DNA of 64,000 nucleotides from Beta vulgaris subsp. vulgaris (GCF_026745355.1 NC_079209.1:39517694-39581693), one strand, 5' to 3'; counted from the stretch's first letter, positions 1-11,631 are shown. Notes: generated from the sequence alone by a model not told the origin. Program-made: numbers and translations.

Positions 1-538
1 GATATTCCCCCTGTAACCTAAGTCACGACACTCACATACCCCCAATGCAGCCCGAAAAGCATCAATTTGTCTCTTCCCTCTCAGCGCCCCTCCTTCTTTC
101 TCATGCATTTCCAAAATCTCGTTAAAATCACCAAACATACATGACTGTGGGTAAAGCACTGCTACTGCGAACATTCTTCATATGCTCCCAAGTCATATGT
201 TTATTAGCCGCCTCCGGCCACCTATAAATACCCACAGCCTTCCACCTCGGGTTATTATCACATCACAAACCTCTACCTCCACATGATGGCCTGAATACAA
301 GCAAACATTTACTCCAACCTCACGCCACCATAGCCCCATTCCTCCTGACCTCCCAATGCTACTAAGACACAAACCATTAGTAAAACCACACCTATTCCTT
401 ATCAACTCCAGACGCTTAGCATCAATCTTCGTCTCCATCACAAACACTATCTCCGGCCTACCTCTCCAACACCATTCCTGGAGAGCTTTAACTGACAATG
501 GGTTGCCAAGCCCATTGCAGTTCCCTTATGATTTTCAT
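1..538 (-). pseudogene. LINE ORF2, AP-endonuclease domain (partial)
   Basis: ORF2 appears to start at the ATG at 538 (minus strand). A frame change near 522 is needed to reach the typical NCNGLGNPLSVKAL segment of the endonuclease/exonuclease/phosphatase fold. The catalytic-type METKID follows, then SIGRSGGMGLWW. After a stop near 193, another frame in 1-157 still reads GDFNEIL and later EKEGGALRG, the conserved aspartate/asparagine motif of L1 endonucleases. The domain nicks target DNA to prime reverse transcription. At least two frame breaks make it inactive, and the RT domain is outside the window. Confidence 0.8.
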
Positions 539-807
539 TGTTATTCGCAGGGTTGGTTCACGCCAACCTCCGCTACTTGAAATTCTACAGGAACTTCTTC
601 CTACATTGAACCAGTCACCATATCGATCCGAGTATGTGTTGTGCCACACCATTCACCACCCTCCCCCAAATGAACCGTTTTTTTGTTTTTCAGCCTCTTA
701 CTCTCCCCCGTCTTTTTCATCATCAATCAGCATGTCCTCCCTCATTTTCCTCTTGTCACTTTACACCATACTAGGGATACCCCCAGCATCACTCCCGCTG
801 CCTTTTT

Positions 808-1404
808 TCACCCCACCAGCCGTCGCATTGAAATCTTATTTTTACTACTCCTTGAAGCAGAAGCCGTCCCAACCGAGAAACATAAGTTAGAGTTAGGGCT
901 TACAGCAGGGGTGTAAGAAGGTGGGATGACACCCTGGGTCGACCGATGCACCTCCTCCTCCACAACCGTCGGCTGTGTGTCTTCCCTATGCACCTTTTCC
1001 CCCGCAAACCCACTGACCTCCTCAGATGGTTTTTCGCATACAAACAAATTTTTCCTTGTAGCACAAACTTCCTGCACTTCATCCTTCTCACGCTTCCGAC
1101 CTTTGCGAGGAGAAGCTTTAATCCACGAACCCCATCCATAACCCTTTTCAACATGTTCTTCGCTCACATGGCTACAGTCCTTCTCACTATGCCCTAATCT
1201 ACCACAAAGGAAGCAGAAAAAAGGCAAGCGTTCATACTTAAAATCAATTCGAATCACATCCCCACATTTGTTACAAATACGTTGGTTACGTCGCAAAGGT
1301 TTATTCACATCAATGAGTAATTTAACACGTCGACATCTATCCAAGCCAAAGTCATCCTCTTCAATCTCAATAATGTCACCCATACTAACAGTAATAGCCC
1401 TCAC
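808..1404 (-). pseudogene. LINE ORF1 C-terminal part with CCHC zinc knuckle
   Basis: This minus-strand frame follows the DUF4283 part. Near residue 45 it has the pair CNKCG, and then the knuckle FFCFLCGRLGHSEKDC, a C-x2-C-x4-H-x4-C nucleic-acid-binding motif of the zf-CCHC_4 type usual after DUF4283. A basic stretch (SPRKGRKREKDEV) and a low-complexity tail follow. The role inferred from the family is binding of LINE RNA. It is separated from the N-terminal part by a frame break between 1405 and 1465. Confidence 0.8.
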
Positions 1405-1465
1405 ATCCTAATTAATTATATATTCGTACCCAAAAAGGGGAGTGATCAAGAGGGACCCGATTCAG

Positions 1466-1810
1466 CTACTCGTCTCCAGTAATGGAATTCAATATCAATA
1501 GTTGCTGATCAAAACACCATGTTCCTCCTCCTAAAATCTTCTCTTTTTCTCGCCAATGAAAGAGTTGGAAAGCAAAAAGATTTGTATCGATAACCCTAAT
1601 AAGTACTTTTCCTTGTAAATTCCATACCTGAGTCATCGTATGTCTGAAAGCATCCAAATTTATTGATCTGGTTGTTAACAGACAGCCAACCAACATCAAC
1701 GTAACTTTATCATTCACCGTCGTCGAAGGAGCGTCCCCTAACTCTACAATACCGTCCGTATCATCCTCAATAGTAAGGTTAGAACACTTCGTCACCAATT
1801 CCTCAGCCAT
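1466..1810 (-). pseudogene. LINE ORF1 N-terminal part, DUF4283-like
   Basis: The open frame on the minus strand extends to 1906, but the likely start is the ATG at 1810, which begins MAEELV. The residues that follow (TLMLVGCLLTTRSINLDAF, then a tryptophan-containing segment ending FQLFHWREKEKIL and GGTWCF) fit the DUF4283 domain found at the N terminus of plant L1 ORF1 proteins, an RNA-binding, gag-like role. A stop ends this frame at about 1466, and the remaining ORF1 continues in another frame from 1404, so the ORF is broken by a frameshift or stop. Confidence 0.75.
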
Positions 1811-1906
1811 CGAGACTGAAGAAAAACCGGAAAACCGGTAAGATCCGCCTCGGAAAATGGTATTAGGGTTGACCACTTCTCGAGGGAGGGAAAGCCTGTC
1901 TTTCAA

Positions 1907-2755
1907 GGGAGCCTAGGTATTTTATTAAGTTAAAGAGTATCTCTGTATAAAAGTTTTGTCTTATTGATTTCCTTAAGTTTCTTTTGTTGATTCTTAAATG
2001 GTGGTTTTCCGGCGATAAATTCGAGATCGAACATTATGCAAAAACCAAGGTCACAACCAAATTAGCAATCCTTTTCTCAAGGAATTTTGTTGCAGTAAAA
2101 TGGTTTTTTTTTTTTTTTACTTAAAATCTCTCAAAGCTCCATGAACAACATCCTCACTGACAATCCTGTCTCTTTTTGTCATCTTTTTTTGAATTTATAT
2201 AGTTTAGGAGTTAGATTTTTATATCCAGCAATATTTTTGTGATTGTCAAACACCCTACGTTGTTCTCTCTTCCAAGGTAACCAGATCTAGTGTTCTCTTA
2301 ACATGGTCAAATGACAAAAAAAATTAAATATTTTCTCATTACAGATTACATCGAATGAATAATGAAAGGGAGAAAGAGAGGGGGGAGGAGAGGTTAAAGG
2401 AGAATAGGGGATTGATGAAATTATTGGATGATGGATCCATGTTCTTTGATTGCTACTGGTCTCTCTACTATTTTGTATCCCTGGTCTATGTTTAGGCGCA
2501 CTACTTGCTAATAAAATGGTTTTACTGTATTTAGTCTAGTTTTATTTTCTCTAGGTAGTATGTAAAAGAATATACCTCAAACATCTTCCTAGTAGTTTCC
2601 TAGTAACTTCCAATTTTGTCTTGATGTAGCTAACAATTAGTACAAGAACAAAAGAACATATTCAGCAGGATCAATTTTGGAGAAATACAAAACCTTTCTC
2701 TCACTTTCACTGCTCTCATATTTTCCTTTCGTGCATTCAAATTTATTTGTCATCA
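1907..2755. repeat. Non-coding stretch including the end of a Copia 5' LTR
   Basis: No coding signal was seen. The right end, about 2752, must be the end of an LTR, because a tRNA-iMet type primer site follows at 2756. The LTR start could not be fixed because no second copy lies in the window. The sequence is AT-rich and includes an 18-T run near 2103. Confidence 0.45.
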
Positions 2756-2767
2756 TGGTATCAGAGC
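2756..2767 (+). other. Copia primer-binding site (tRNA-iMet type)
   Basis: TGGTATCAGAGC is complementary to the 3' end of plant initiator Met tRNA and is the standard primer site of Copia elements. It implies a plus-strand element whose 5' LTR ends just before it. Confidence 0.8.
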
Positions 2768-2878
2768 AGGTGAGAAGATGACTGTCTGATTTCAAAGAGA
2801 AACATTAGAAAATATCTCCAGTTCATCTTTCATTCCTTTCTTCATCTTGTACCTGAAATCTCCAATTTCAAAGACTCA

Positions 2879-3071
2879 ATGTCTAAAGAAAATACCAGTC
2901 TTTCCTATATACAACATCCTCTCTATCTCCATCCCTCTGATGATCCTAATTCTATCTCAGTTGAAAAGTTTCAAGGAGCAAATGAATATGAGCCTGAAGA
3001 AGGTCTATGGAAATATCCCTGGCAGCTAAGAGGAAGCTAGGTTTTGTCACTGGTATCATAAAAGGGGAGAG
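2879..3071 (+). pseudogene. Copia gag N-terminal fragment
   Basis: From the ATG at 2879 the frame reads YIQHPLYLHPSDDPNSISVE, the start typical of plant Copia gag proteins (residues H-P-L-x-L-H-x-S-D). That frame stops at 3038, but an overlapping frame continues with ISLAAKRKLGFVTGIIKGE, the expected next block of the gag (A-K-x-K-L-G-F-V-x-G). A frameshift or deletion between about 3003 and 3015 therefore separates them. The fragment ends exactly where the Gypsy LTR starts (3072), so the later insertion truncated it. No pol remains were found nearby. Confidence 0.7.
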
Positions 3072-5132
3072 TGTAACACCTCGACAATTCTCTCTTTTTC
3101 AAAAATACTTTTCAAATATAAAACGTCAGAATCATCAAAACATCATCGCCCGTGTGATAACTTATCGGCTTATTCAGAATTTTACAGCAGAAAACATATA
3201 GCTAAACTTTAGAATTGAAATTTAATAAATAACAAAGTCAACTTTAAAACCAAACAACAACATTAATGTTAACCACAAACCAACTTAAATATAAATGTAT
3301 TAACTATAAAACAATAAAGAAATCAACATGCTACACAAGCTCTCGATTCCCTAAACTCCCATGATGCATCATCTACACACATATAGATGACAATGAACTA
3401 GAGAATATGCTCCCCAAGAATGGATCATCACAGGAAAAATAAGGCAAAGTCATGATCAACACATACAAACAAAGCACGTAGTCAGCAAAGATGAGTACTA
3501 CATAATAATAAATAAACATTCCTAAAATGATACTAATAATTATTAAGCAGGGATAAATAACAACATAACAATCTGCAGATAGTGTTTACTGAACAAAACT
3601 TTAACAACACTTTTTATTACTTTAATAGAATCGTCATTGGACCCAGTTGTCTAACTAAAAACTAGTCTTTCCTTTGGAAGACGAAATACGAGCGCGATCC
3701 CATATTCCTATGACCTACGATATCGAGGAACTTTTTAAATAAAAATAGGGACGATGATCAATCTGAACCCAGAAAAAGCCATGGCCTGCTCACCATGTAC
3801 CCCAACTTCTTGATTGTCCAACTTCACATGTGCACCAGTCTAAAGTTTATTACTATCCAAGTTTCACTTTACATGATTTACCATTTATTACTTGTTATGA
3901 CACACAAGCACCACATATAATATATAATCAAATATCCATAACTTTATTTCTTTTATCTTAGGATTAAATAAGTGATCATACAACTTACAACCCAAGATTA
4001 ATTCCTTCTTTTAATCCAATCTTTCTTATTTGTTGAACCTAGCGAACAACCAACTTACCTTTCAAAGGTACAAATTATCAACTTATCAAATAAGGCCCAA
4101 AGTCCTCATAGAGTAGTGAAAATAATAATATAAGGGAAGATATGATTCAATCATGATCCAATCTAATAAATATATCAATCTCCCCATGTGAATTAATAAA
4201 TAAAGTTCCCAACCAACATGCTTGCATCAATATTCCATACAACCATGATATAAATCTCATAATTAAATCTCATACCTAACATATTCGCATACACACATAA
4301 AACATGTAAAATCTAATATAATAACAATCATATATAATAACTTTAGAAGTCGCCTAGAGAGAATTCTCAGCCCAAAACAACCAATAAAATTTATAATCAA
4401 TACTCCAAATAAATTCCAGCAACTTTAAGATACTTTAAATCTTCTTTAATAATATTTAAACGTTGTTTTTATCATTAAAACTTCAATTACTTACACCTCC
4501 TAGTATAGTCTAGTATACTAGTCATTAAAACCCATAAAACTCCATTAATAACAACCTTTTTCATAGTTTATTGAAATCCATAAAACTCCGTTAATAACAT
4601 ATAATTTAATAAAACTAAGTTTAATCAATTTCATAGTTTATAACATACTACTATGATTTTCCAATCCTTAACACCCTAAAAATCCATGCTTTGTTAATTA
4701 AAAATCCAATTTAAACATAATAATCAAATCTGAATTTTTATTCTTTCAATACATAATTTATATAATCATAGACTCGTCATTAAATCAGTAATTTAAAGCT
4801 GTCAAATATAATTAACACTAAAACAAATCACAAAAACATAATCTTTAATCAAAACTTGAGCAGGAAGAAAAGTAATCAAACCAACACAAAGAAGGAAAGA
4901 ACAAGAAAGCGCCGGCGTGAAGTGATAACAACGGCAGCCGAAAATTCACGGCGGTGGTCGACGGTGGTGGTGTGAAGCAGAGGATTTTTTGTTGAGGAAG
5001 AAATTATTTATTCGAAGAGAAGAAAAGAATAGAGGAGAAAAACGTGAGGGAGAGAGGAAGAACTAGGTGGGTCATTTTTGTGAGGGGGGAGAGAGAAAGT
5101 TTTTGTGTGTGGATAAAATATGGTTCTAATGT

Positions 5133-5140
5133 ATTTATAG
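5133..5140 (-). promoter_or_regulatory. TATA box of the Gypsy LTR promoter
   Basis: On the minus strand this reads TATAAATA inside the LTR, placed so that transcription would run left through the LTR, in the element's direction. It fits the expected U3/R boundary. Inference from sequence only. Confidence 0.5.
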
Positions 5141-5394
5141 GTATATTTCCTTTTGGTCTTAGGAAAAGGCAATTGGGTTTTAAAGTTGAATGATGAATAT
5201 GATTGATGATTAAAACTCCTAACATCACTAGAAGTTCATTTTCCTAGTCCACCCTTTTCAAATCCAAATAGTATTTTAAATATTTTTCAAAAGCATGCCT
5301 TAACAAAATATTTTAACTTCCTTAAATCCTCAAAATAATTCATTTGGCTTTCAAAATAGTCAATCTTTTAAATAATTAAATTATTTTAAACTAA

Positions 5395-5413
5395 ATTATA
5401 TATATATATATAT

Positions 5414-5480
<67 letters not shown>
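5395..5480. repeat. (AT)n microsatellite
   Basis: This is an almost perfect run of alternating A and T of about 85 bp with a few interruptions, inside the Gypsy LTR near its right end. Confidence 0.95.
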
Positions 5481-5485
<5 letters not shown>

Positions 5486-5512
5486 AAATCCATAAATTTA
5501 CAAGGGATTACA

Positions 5513-5530
5513 GTCTATCCCTCTTAAAAG
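5513..5530 (-). other. Polypurine tract candidate of the Gypsy element
   Basis: On the minus strand this reads AAGAGGGATAGAC directly before the LTR terminus TGTAATCCC, where plus-strand DNA synthesis would be primed. Confidence 0.6.
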
Positions 5531-5969
5531 TAGTTTCATCCCTAAACTTGACACAAAAACTCCCACATTTCGAAAAATTTGATCTGAATTTTCATTTAAA
5601 AAATATTTGTGCTACTCATGTGCACACTTGAACACTTTAAAACTCACTTCCGTTACTCTTGAACACATTTTCCATGCGAAGAATCAATTTATGTTGCACC
5701 AACATGTACAAATCGCCAAAATAAGCACAAAAATGCATAAAAGTCTCATAAAAATAGGTAAAAAGCACGAAATTCTATCGCATTCTATTGCCCTTAAAGA
5801 AAACGAGTTACGCCCTCTTAACTCACCTAAAAGAACAAGTCTGGATGTTTTTCCTTCCTTTCATCTTCGGCTTCCCACATTGCCTCTTCAGTCTCGTGGT
5901 TAGACCAAAGTACTTTCACGATATGGACATCCTTATTGCGTGTACTACACACCTTTCTGTCAAGAATCT

Positions 5970-6233
5970 TCACATGCCTTTCCTCACATGTGAGGCTACT
6001 ATCAAACTGGATCGCTCAGGCTCCATAACATGACACTCATCAAGGATATAACGTTTGATTTGGGAAATGTGGAACACATCATGCATCTTCTCATAGTCCA
6101 TTGGCAACGTCAACCTATATGCTACTTTCCCAATTGTCTCCAAAATCTCATATGGGCCTACATATTTGGCACTTAACTTTCCCTTTTTCCCAAATCTCAT
6201 GACACCCTTAGTTGGTGATACTTTCAAAAACAC
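5970..6233 (-). pseudogene. Gypsy integrase C-terminal segment (chromovirus-like)
   Basis: The translation contains KLSAKYVGPYEILETIGKVA and then DVFHISQIKRYI. These are the GPY/F motif and the VFH-x-S-x-L-K block at the end of Gypsy integrases, usually just before a chromodomain. The integrase C terminus binds DNA and in chromoviruses directs integration. The following chromodomain cannot be recognised, either absent or decayed. It lies downstream of the integrase core in the same element. Confidence 0.75.
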
Positions 6234-6299
6234 TTTATCATCTACAGCAAAATCATCTTCTCGTCGTTTTAAGTCGGCGTAACTCTTTTGCCTATCTTG

Positions 6300-7060
6300 A
6301 GCAGCTTGAATTCTAGCCTAAATCAGTTTGACATTTTTTACGGTTTCGTCAATAAACTATATCCCGAAAACTATATTGTCACTAAATTCATTCCAGCAAA
6401 TGACACTTCTACACTTTCTTCCATATAGTGCCTCAAAAGGTGCCATCTTAATGCTCGCATGACAGTTATTGTTCTAAGAAAATTCGATCAGGTCTAATTG
6501 GTCCTCCCAACTACCTTGGAAATCAGGAGCGCACACTCTCAACATATCCTCCATGGTATGGTTAGTCCTCTCAGTCTGACCATCAGTCGCAGGGTGAAAG
6601 GTTATACTCATCTTTAATGTTGTTGTAAGATTCAATTGGACCTTTTTCCAAAATTTCGAGAGGAATCTCGAATCACGATCAGAAATAATATCCCTTGGAA
6701 CCCCATGCAATCTCACTACATGCCTAATTTAGGCAGCCTAATGTATGTCTTCGCAAGGTTCTTCTTTTTCCATGTCTCCTTAATAGGTATAAACACGGCG
6801 GACTTCGTTAGTCCGTCCACAATAACCTAAATAATAACATTGCCGCTCCTCGTCCCAGGCAAAGCAGTCACAAAATCCATAAGAATAGAATCCCACTTCC
6901 AGACAGGAACCTCTATGGATTGAACCTTCCCCATGGGTCTCATAGAATCTATCTTCACTTTCTAACTGGTTAGGCACTTAGACACATATTCAGCTACTTC
7001 ACACTTCATGATTGGCCACCAATAGATACCCTTAAGGTCTTTGTGCACCTTGTCACCCCC
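6300..7060 (-). pseudogene. Gypsy integrase core (broken)
   Basis: Minus-strand frames show WPIMKCEVAEYV near 7010, the usual H2C2-adjacent block. Next comes a region with VWKWDSILMDFVTALP, holding the first catalytic aspartate, then SDRDSRFLSKFWK with the second aspartate and ATDGQTERTNHT with the catalytic glutamate (6474-6716 frame). This D,D-E set catalyses 3' processing and strand transfer. Stops and frame changes between 6720 and 6980 break the domain. Confidence 0.8.
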
Positions 7061-7091
7061 AAGGTGCACAAAATATGGAGTGTTACTCCCC

Positions 7092-7742
7092 TCATCCATA
7101 AGAAGTCCTCTTAAACTCATTACATTTTTGTGGTACACACCACCTTCCCTTAAAACTCAAGCTTCCATCATCATGGATCTTAAAGTCGACTTCCTTACCT
7201 TGCTTCATTTTCTCCTTAATCTTATCTAGGTTCTCATCCCCAACTTGACCCTCCTTGATCTCGTCGAAAATTGACAACCCCAAAGATAAAGCACTCAGTC
7301 TTGCCTCACTTTGCATATCTCGACACAACTCCTCAGGGACTACTAAGGCACTCATGCTATGGGTCGACTTCCTACTCAAGGCATCGACAACTACGTTTGC
7401 TTTCCCCTCATGATACTGGATGTCTAGGTTATAGACCTTAATCAACTCCAACCATCTTCTCTGCCTCATATTAAGGTCCTTTTGGGTGAAAATGTACTTC
7501 AAACTCTTATGGTCGGTAAACATCTTACCGGTTGCCTTATAAAGGTAATGTCTCCAAATTTTCAATGCAAACACTATGGCGAATAACTCTAGATCGCTGG
7601 TAGGGTAATTAGCCTCATAAGGTTTCAACTGACACGACACATACACAATTACCTTCTCATTGTGTTGCAACACACATCCCAAACCATTCTTCAAAGCATC
7701 ACTATACGCCTCAAATCCCTCATTCGCATTAGGTAGGGTCAA
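7092..7742 (-). pseudogene. Gypsy RNase H domain
   Basis: This 216-residue open frame has [16 protein letters not shown] with the first acidic residue, [20 protein letters not shown] with the glutamate block, and [11 protein letters not shown] with the TDH motif. [20 protein letters not shown] and ADALSRK-type residues (VVVDALSRK) follow. It belongs to the RT_RNaseH family that removes RNA from the RNA-DNA hybrid. The end of the frame runs into the integrase zinc-finger linker. It is the longest undamaged stretch of this element's pol. Confidence 0.85.
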
Positions 7743-7978
7743 AATAGATGTGGAGGTTAAACGTTCCTTTAGAATCTAAAAGGCTTCTTCACACTTTTCA
7801 CTCCACTCAAATTTGACTCCTTTTTCATCAAATTGGTCATGGCTCTCACTATCTTCAAGAAACAAAATCTCTCACAAATCTCCTATAATAGCCAGCTTCT
7901 AATATTTGACACATTCTTTGGATTTAGCCACCACTCACTTACGGCTTGGATCTTAGCAAGATCTATAGAGACTCCTTC

Positions 7979-8763
7979 CTAAGACACATAATGACCCAAA
8001 AATGATACTTTCTCCAAATTGAACTCACACTTAGAGAACTTGGCATATAATTGATTCTTCCTAAACGTCTCCAAGATAATTCTCAAGTGCTCATCATGTT
8101 CTACTTGGTTCCTTGAATATATCAATATATCATCAATGAAAATCACCACGAACTTATCTAAAAACTCATGGAAAATCCTATTTATCAAATCCATAAATAC
8201 GGCAGGCGCATTGGTCAGGTCAAATGGCATTACAGTGAACTCATAGTGACCATAACGCGTCCTAAAGGTAATCTTAACTACATCCTTATCAGCTACCCTC
8301 AACTAGTGATACCCGAAGGCAAATCAATCTTCGAGAACACACTCGCCCCATTTAACTCATCGAATATGTCATCTATTCTAGGCAAAGGATACTTGTTCTT
8401 GATGGTTACATTGTTCAGTTCCCTATAATCAATACACAACCTCATACTCCCATTCTTCTTCTTCACAAAAAATACAAGAACTCCCCAAGGTGATGCACTA
8501 AGCCTAATATAACCCTTATCCAGAAACTCCTGCAATTGCATCTTCAACTCACTCATCTCGGGCGGTGCCATTATATAAGGTGCTTTTAACATGAGTGCAA
8601 TTCTAGGAACTAAGTCTATGGTGAACTCAACAGCACTCGCAGGTGGCATACCCGAAATCTCGCTCGGAAATACATCCATAAACTCGTTCACAATTGGGAC
8701 ATTCTCAATATTCACCCTAACTTCCTTATTCACATCCTCCACGCTACAGAAAAATAATGACAC
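7979..8763 (-). pseudogene. Gypsy reverse transcriptase (frameshifted)
   Basis: The N-terminal part (8763-8299) contains [20 protein letters not shown] and [22 protein letters not shown] blocks 1-3. The C-terminal part (8302-7979) contains [19 protein letters not shown] and [13 protein letters not shown], where FIDD is the catalytic YxDD-equivalent site, followed by [17 protein letters not shown]. Between them, near 8300-8312, a frameshift plus an in-frame TAG interrupt the block around G-Y-H. The enzyme copies element RNA to DNA in the virus-like particle; this copy cannot encode a complete one. Confidence 0.88.
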
Positions 8764-8831
8764 CCCTTCTTTACCAACTTCCTTACTTGCATCGCAAAAA
8801 TAACCCGAAAGTTCTTAGGCTTCCCAAAATG

Positions 8832-9233
8832 TCAATAGGAGGTCAATTTTCCCGAAGGGTGTCTCAACACTACCTTCTGAACTTCACAATCTATAATGGC
8901 CATGTAGAAACTTGACCAGTTCATCCCAAGAATAACATTTAGGTCTCCCGAATTGAACTTTATTAAGTCGGACGGAAATACACAGTCTCCTATCTTCAGA
9001 GGCAAGTTCCTAAACAATTTGGTACACCTTATGATATCTCCGGTAGGTATACTAATAGGCAAGTCAATTTCGTCACATTCTACTAACCCCAGACTCTTAA
9101 GGATAGATGACGACACAAAACAATAAGTCACCCCCGAATCAAACAACGTTTTAACAAGAACGTAGTTAATAGAAAAAGTACCAGAAACTACATCGGCAGA
9201 TCTTTCAGCTTCGTTGCGAATCATCACGTACAA
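8832..9233 (-). pseudogene. Gypsy aspartic protease (retropepsin-like)
   Basis: Residues 30-38 read LFDSGVTYC, the DSG active-site loop (DSGAT in most relatives). VILGMNWSSFYMAIIDCE follows near residues 101-118, matching the ILGMDWL block of RVP_2 proteases. The enzyme would process the Gag-Pol polyprotein. It is located between the gag zinc-knuckle region and RT, as expected. Confidence 0.8.
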
Positions 9234-9239
9234 CTTACC

Positions 9240-9647
9240 TGGAGCCTTATTCTAGTTGATATTCTCACTAGCAGGCTTATTATAGTTCGCCTGGTTGTTC
9301 TGCGGCCCTATAGGCTTAGAACCTTGGTTTCCCGACTGGTTGAACCCCTATCTGACCTGGTTACCACTCCCAGTGTTGTTATGCTCCTTCATTTGCTTGG
9401 CAAAGAACTCATACTCCCTATCGCTCTTCTTCTGGAAGTACTTACAGGTTACTGGTTTTCCCTTACAGTCTCTACTAGGTTGGTTGTTGCTGTACTTCTT
9501 ACAGTGGTATACTCTCTCAGCTCGACCCTGATTGCTATTGTCTTGATTGTTCCTCCCTTGGAAATTTCCATTCCCATTCTTGTTTCTCTTGAAGTTCCCC
9601 TATTTTCCCCTAGCATTGAAACCTTTCCTTTTCTCACTTACCACAGC
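9240..9647 (-). pseudogene. Gypsy gag C-terminal part with degenerate zinc knuckle
   Basis: Reading down from 9647, the minus strand is rich in N, G and R. It then reads CKGKPVTCKYFQKKSDREYE, which corresponds to the gag zinc-knuckle region of this clade but has lost knuckle residues. A stop lies near 9350. It is separated from the N-terminal gag by the hAT-like insertion at 9648-10952. Confidence 0.6.
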
Positions 9648-10952
9648 CAGGGGCTGATCCAAGATTTCGAGTCAGGGGTAGCATACTTTTACAATAATAT
9701 CGCATCCCAAAAGTAACCAAGATAACCAAATATAAAATGTTCATAGTCCACATACAACCTCAAAGTACTAATTAGATAAAAAGCAAAAAGTGTTCTTAAC
9801 AAGTTCTTAAAATTTGGAATCGATTTACAGTCGTATCAAGTTTTCTATCTGAAGGAGTAAATTCTTGGTTGTTTGGTTTTTTGTAGGAGGAAGATTAATT
9901 GGATCATAAATAACTCAATTTCTATTAGGTACGCCTTTGGGAAAAAAAATTCCTCATATCCTTCTCTTCTTTTCTGTTCGTGATTTTACATTTCAAATAC
10001 AAAATTCACTAATCAACTCAACTAGTATTTTATTACTCCCATTATATTTCGACAATAGAAGAATAAACAAAAACAATCTCACAACTCATCACAAACCCAC
10101 AACATTTTAACTTTTAGGTAAAAGAACAATTATTAGGTAGTTAACTAAAACAACAAAAGAAGAAGCAAAATTGAATTACAATCAACGACAATTAAAAATT
10201 CATCAGAAATCGAAAAAGAAACCCCAAAAGTCCACCTCAAAAATCATAAGAGGCACTAAACATTTAAGCTACAGATAAATTTAGCACCAACTTCCTACTT
10301 ACAGAAAAACATGAGAAATAAACAACAAATAAGAAGAAGAAGATGGTCGGGGAAGGAGAGAGATGATACCTTGCCAGTGTAGGCAAAGCAACTGTGAGAT
10401 TCGTCGATCCAATTTTATAGGACACTAATCCAAAGAGCTTGCACTTCTTCTAGGGGTTTTGGTTAATGATGGTGCGGTTGTACGAAGCTGCCAGTGGTGT
10501 TGGAAATCATATAACTAAGTTGAGATGTGAAAGAGGCTAGAGTGGAAGAATAACAATTAACCAGTCCTTTTCGCCGAGTAATCAAAGTGGAAGAGGGCAA
10601 GAGGCCTCGTCGTCACCGGTAAGTGAAGTGCTTGTTTAACTAGTAATTTTGCTCAGAAATTGATAGAGGGGGCGACGACCGACCGCACCGACAAACACTG
10701 CTTGAACGGACCGATGACCAGCAAGCCGTGAGAGAGGAGGCGATGACCGATCTCCGGGAGAGAGGAGGCGATTGGAGTTGCTACGACCGATTCAGGGAAT
10801 AACTGAGTTTCAGGGAGTGAAAATGTGAAATGAAACGGCGGAGAAGAAAGTGTAGGTTTTTCCTGATTTTCTTAAAAAAAATTCGATTTTTTTTTTTTGA
10901 AAAAACAAGGCTATCATGTGCTACTCCTTGTTACCACGTGGCTCCGCCACTG
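9648..10952. mobile_element. hAT-like non-autonomous DNA transposon nested in gag
   Basis: The left end reads CAGGGGCTGATCC and the right end is CGCCACTG, whose complement reads CAGTGGCGGAGCC. These imperfect terminal repeats match the CAG(T/G)GGCGGA type common in plant hAT elements. The flanking eight bases are ACCACAGC on the left and ACAACAAC on the right, 6 of 8 identical, consistent with an aged 8-bp target duplication. Gag sequence of the Gypsy element resumes on both sides. No transposase frame was found within the 1.3 kb. Confidence 0.65.
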
Positions 10953-11631
10953 ACAACAACATTCTTTTTGTCTCGCCTCGACTGAAGTTCATAAACGTGG
11001 GCGGCTCTCCCATACACAATGTCTAGGGATGTAAAGGTCTCACCTCCTAGGCCCAGCTATATCTCATCAGTCAACCCTTGCTCAAACCTCTTAGCCTTCA
11101 ACTCCTTAGTACCTATAATTTCAGGTGAAAACCTCGATAGTGCTATAAACTTACTATAATATTCAAATATGGTCATGCTACCCATCCTAAGTTAAAATGA
11201 ACTCTTGTCCTTCTGTTTCCTCATAAACGCAGGGTAAAACTTCCCTTTTCAGGCAGTAATAAAAGCATACTAAGTGAAACCTTCCACAACACTCAGTCTA
11301 GCACTATTTTCTCTCCACTACAAGTCAGCCTCATCCTTAACGTACAACACCGCGTGACCCACTCTCATGCCCTCAGGACACTTCACAACCCAAAGATTTT
11401 CTCAAACTCTCTATTCCAGTTCTCTAGAAAGGTAGGATCAGCTTGCCCCTTAAAGTATGGTGGCTTAACCTTAGCTAACGTCGCAAACATTTCCCCAGCA
11501 GAATCGGGACGCTCGGCTCTCTCCTGAGTTAGATTTTCCGCCAAGAGGCGAATAGTAGCAGCTAGGTCGTTATTACAATTAGCCATCATACTGCGCGACC
11601 TAAAATTAATGTAACTCCTTTCATATTTCAA
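10953..11631 (-). pseudogene. Gypsy gag N-terminal part
   Basis: The most likely start is the ATG pair near 11590, giving MMANCNNDLAATIRLLAENL and then FATLAKVKPPYFKGQADPTF and ENWNREFEKIFG. This is the opening of Ty3/Gypsy gag (Retrotrans_gag), where a short disordered N terminus leads into P-x-F-x-G-x-x-D-P. After the stop at 11383 the frame is broken but gag-like sequence continues to 10953. Gag forms the virus-like particle. Function is inferred from family position. Confidence 0.7.

Larger units (their letters stand above)
1..1906 (-). mobile_element. LINE (L1-type), 5' portion, decayed, cut by window edge
   Basis: Reading the minus strand from 1906 down, there is a DUF4283-type region, then a CCHC zinc knuckle (ORF1), then the start of an endonuclease ORF2 running off the window at position 1. 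This order is that of plant L1 LINEs. The reading frames carry at least one stop or frameshift in ORF1 (about 1405-1465) and one near 522 in ORF2, so the copy is not functional. The reverse transcriptase would lie left of the window. No target duplication can be seen because the 3' end is missing; the 5' limit near 1906-1920 is approximate. Confidence 0.85.
3072..5512 (-). repeat. 3' LTR of minus-strand Ty3/Gypsy element
   Basis: The LTR begins TGTAACACCTCG and ends GGGATTACA, giving TG...CA termini and a length of 2441 bp. Immediately right of it is a purine-rich tract on the minus strand, as expected for a 3' LTR, and the coding domains lie further right. The five bases to the left are GAGAG (3067-3071), a candidate target duplication; the matching right-hand copy was not found. 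A related copy of its first roughly 560 bp is at 32520-33083. It contains a minus-strand TATA box and a long AT microsatellite. Confidence 0.75.
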
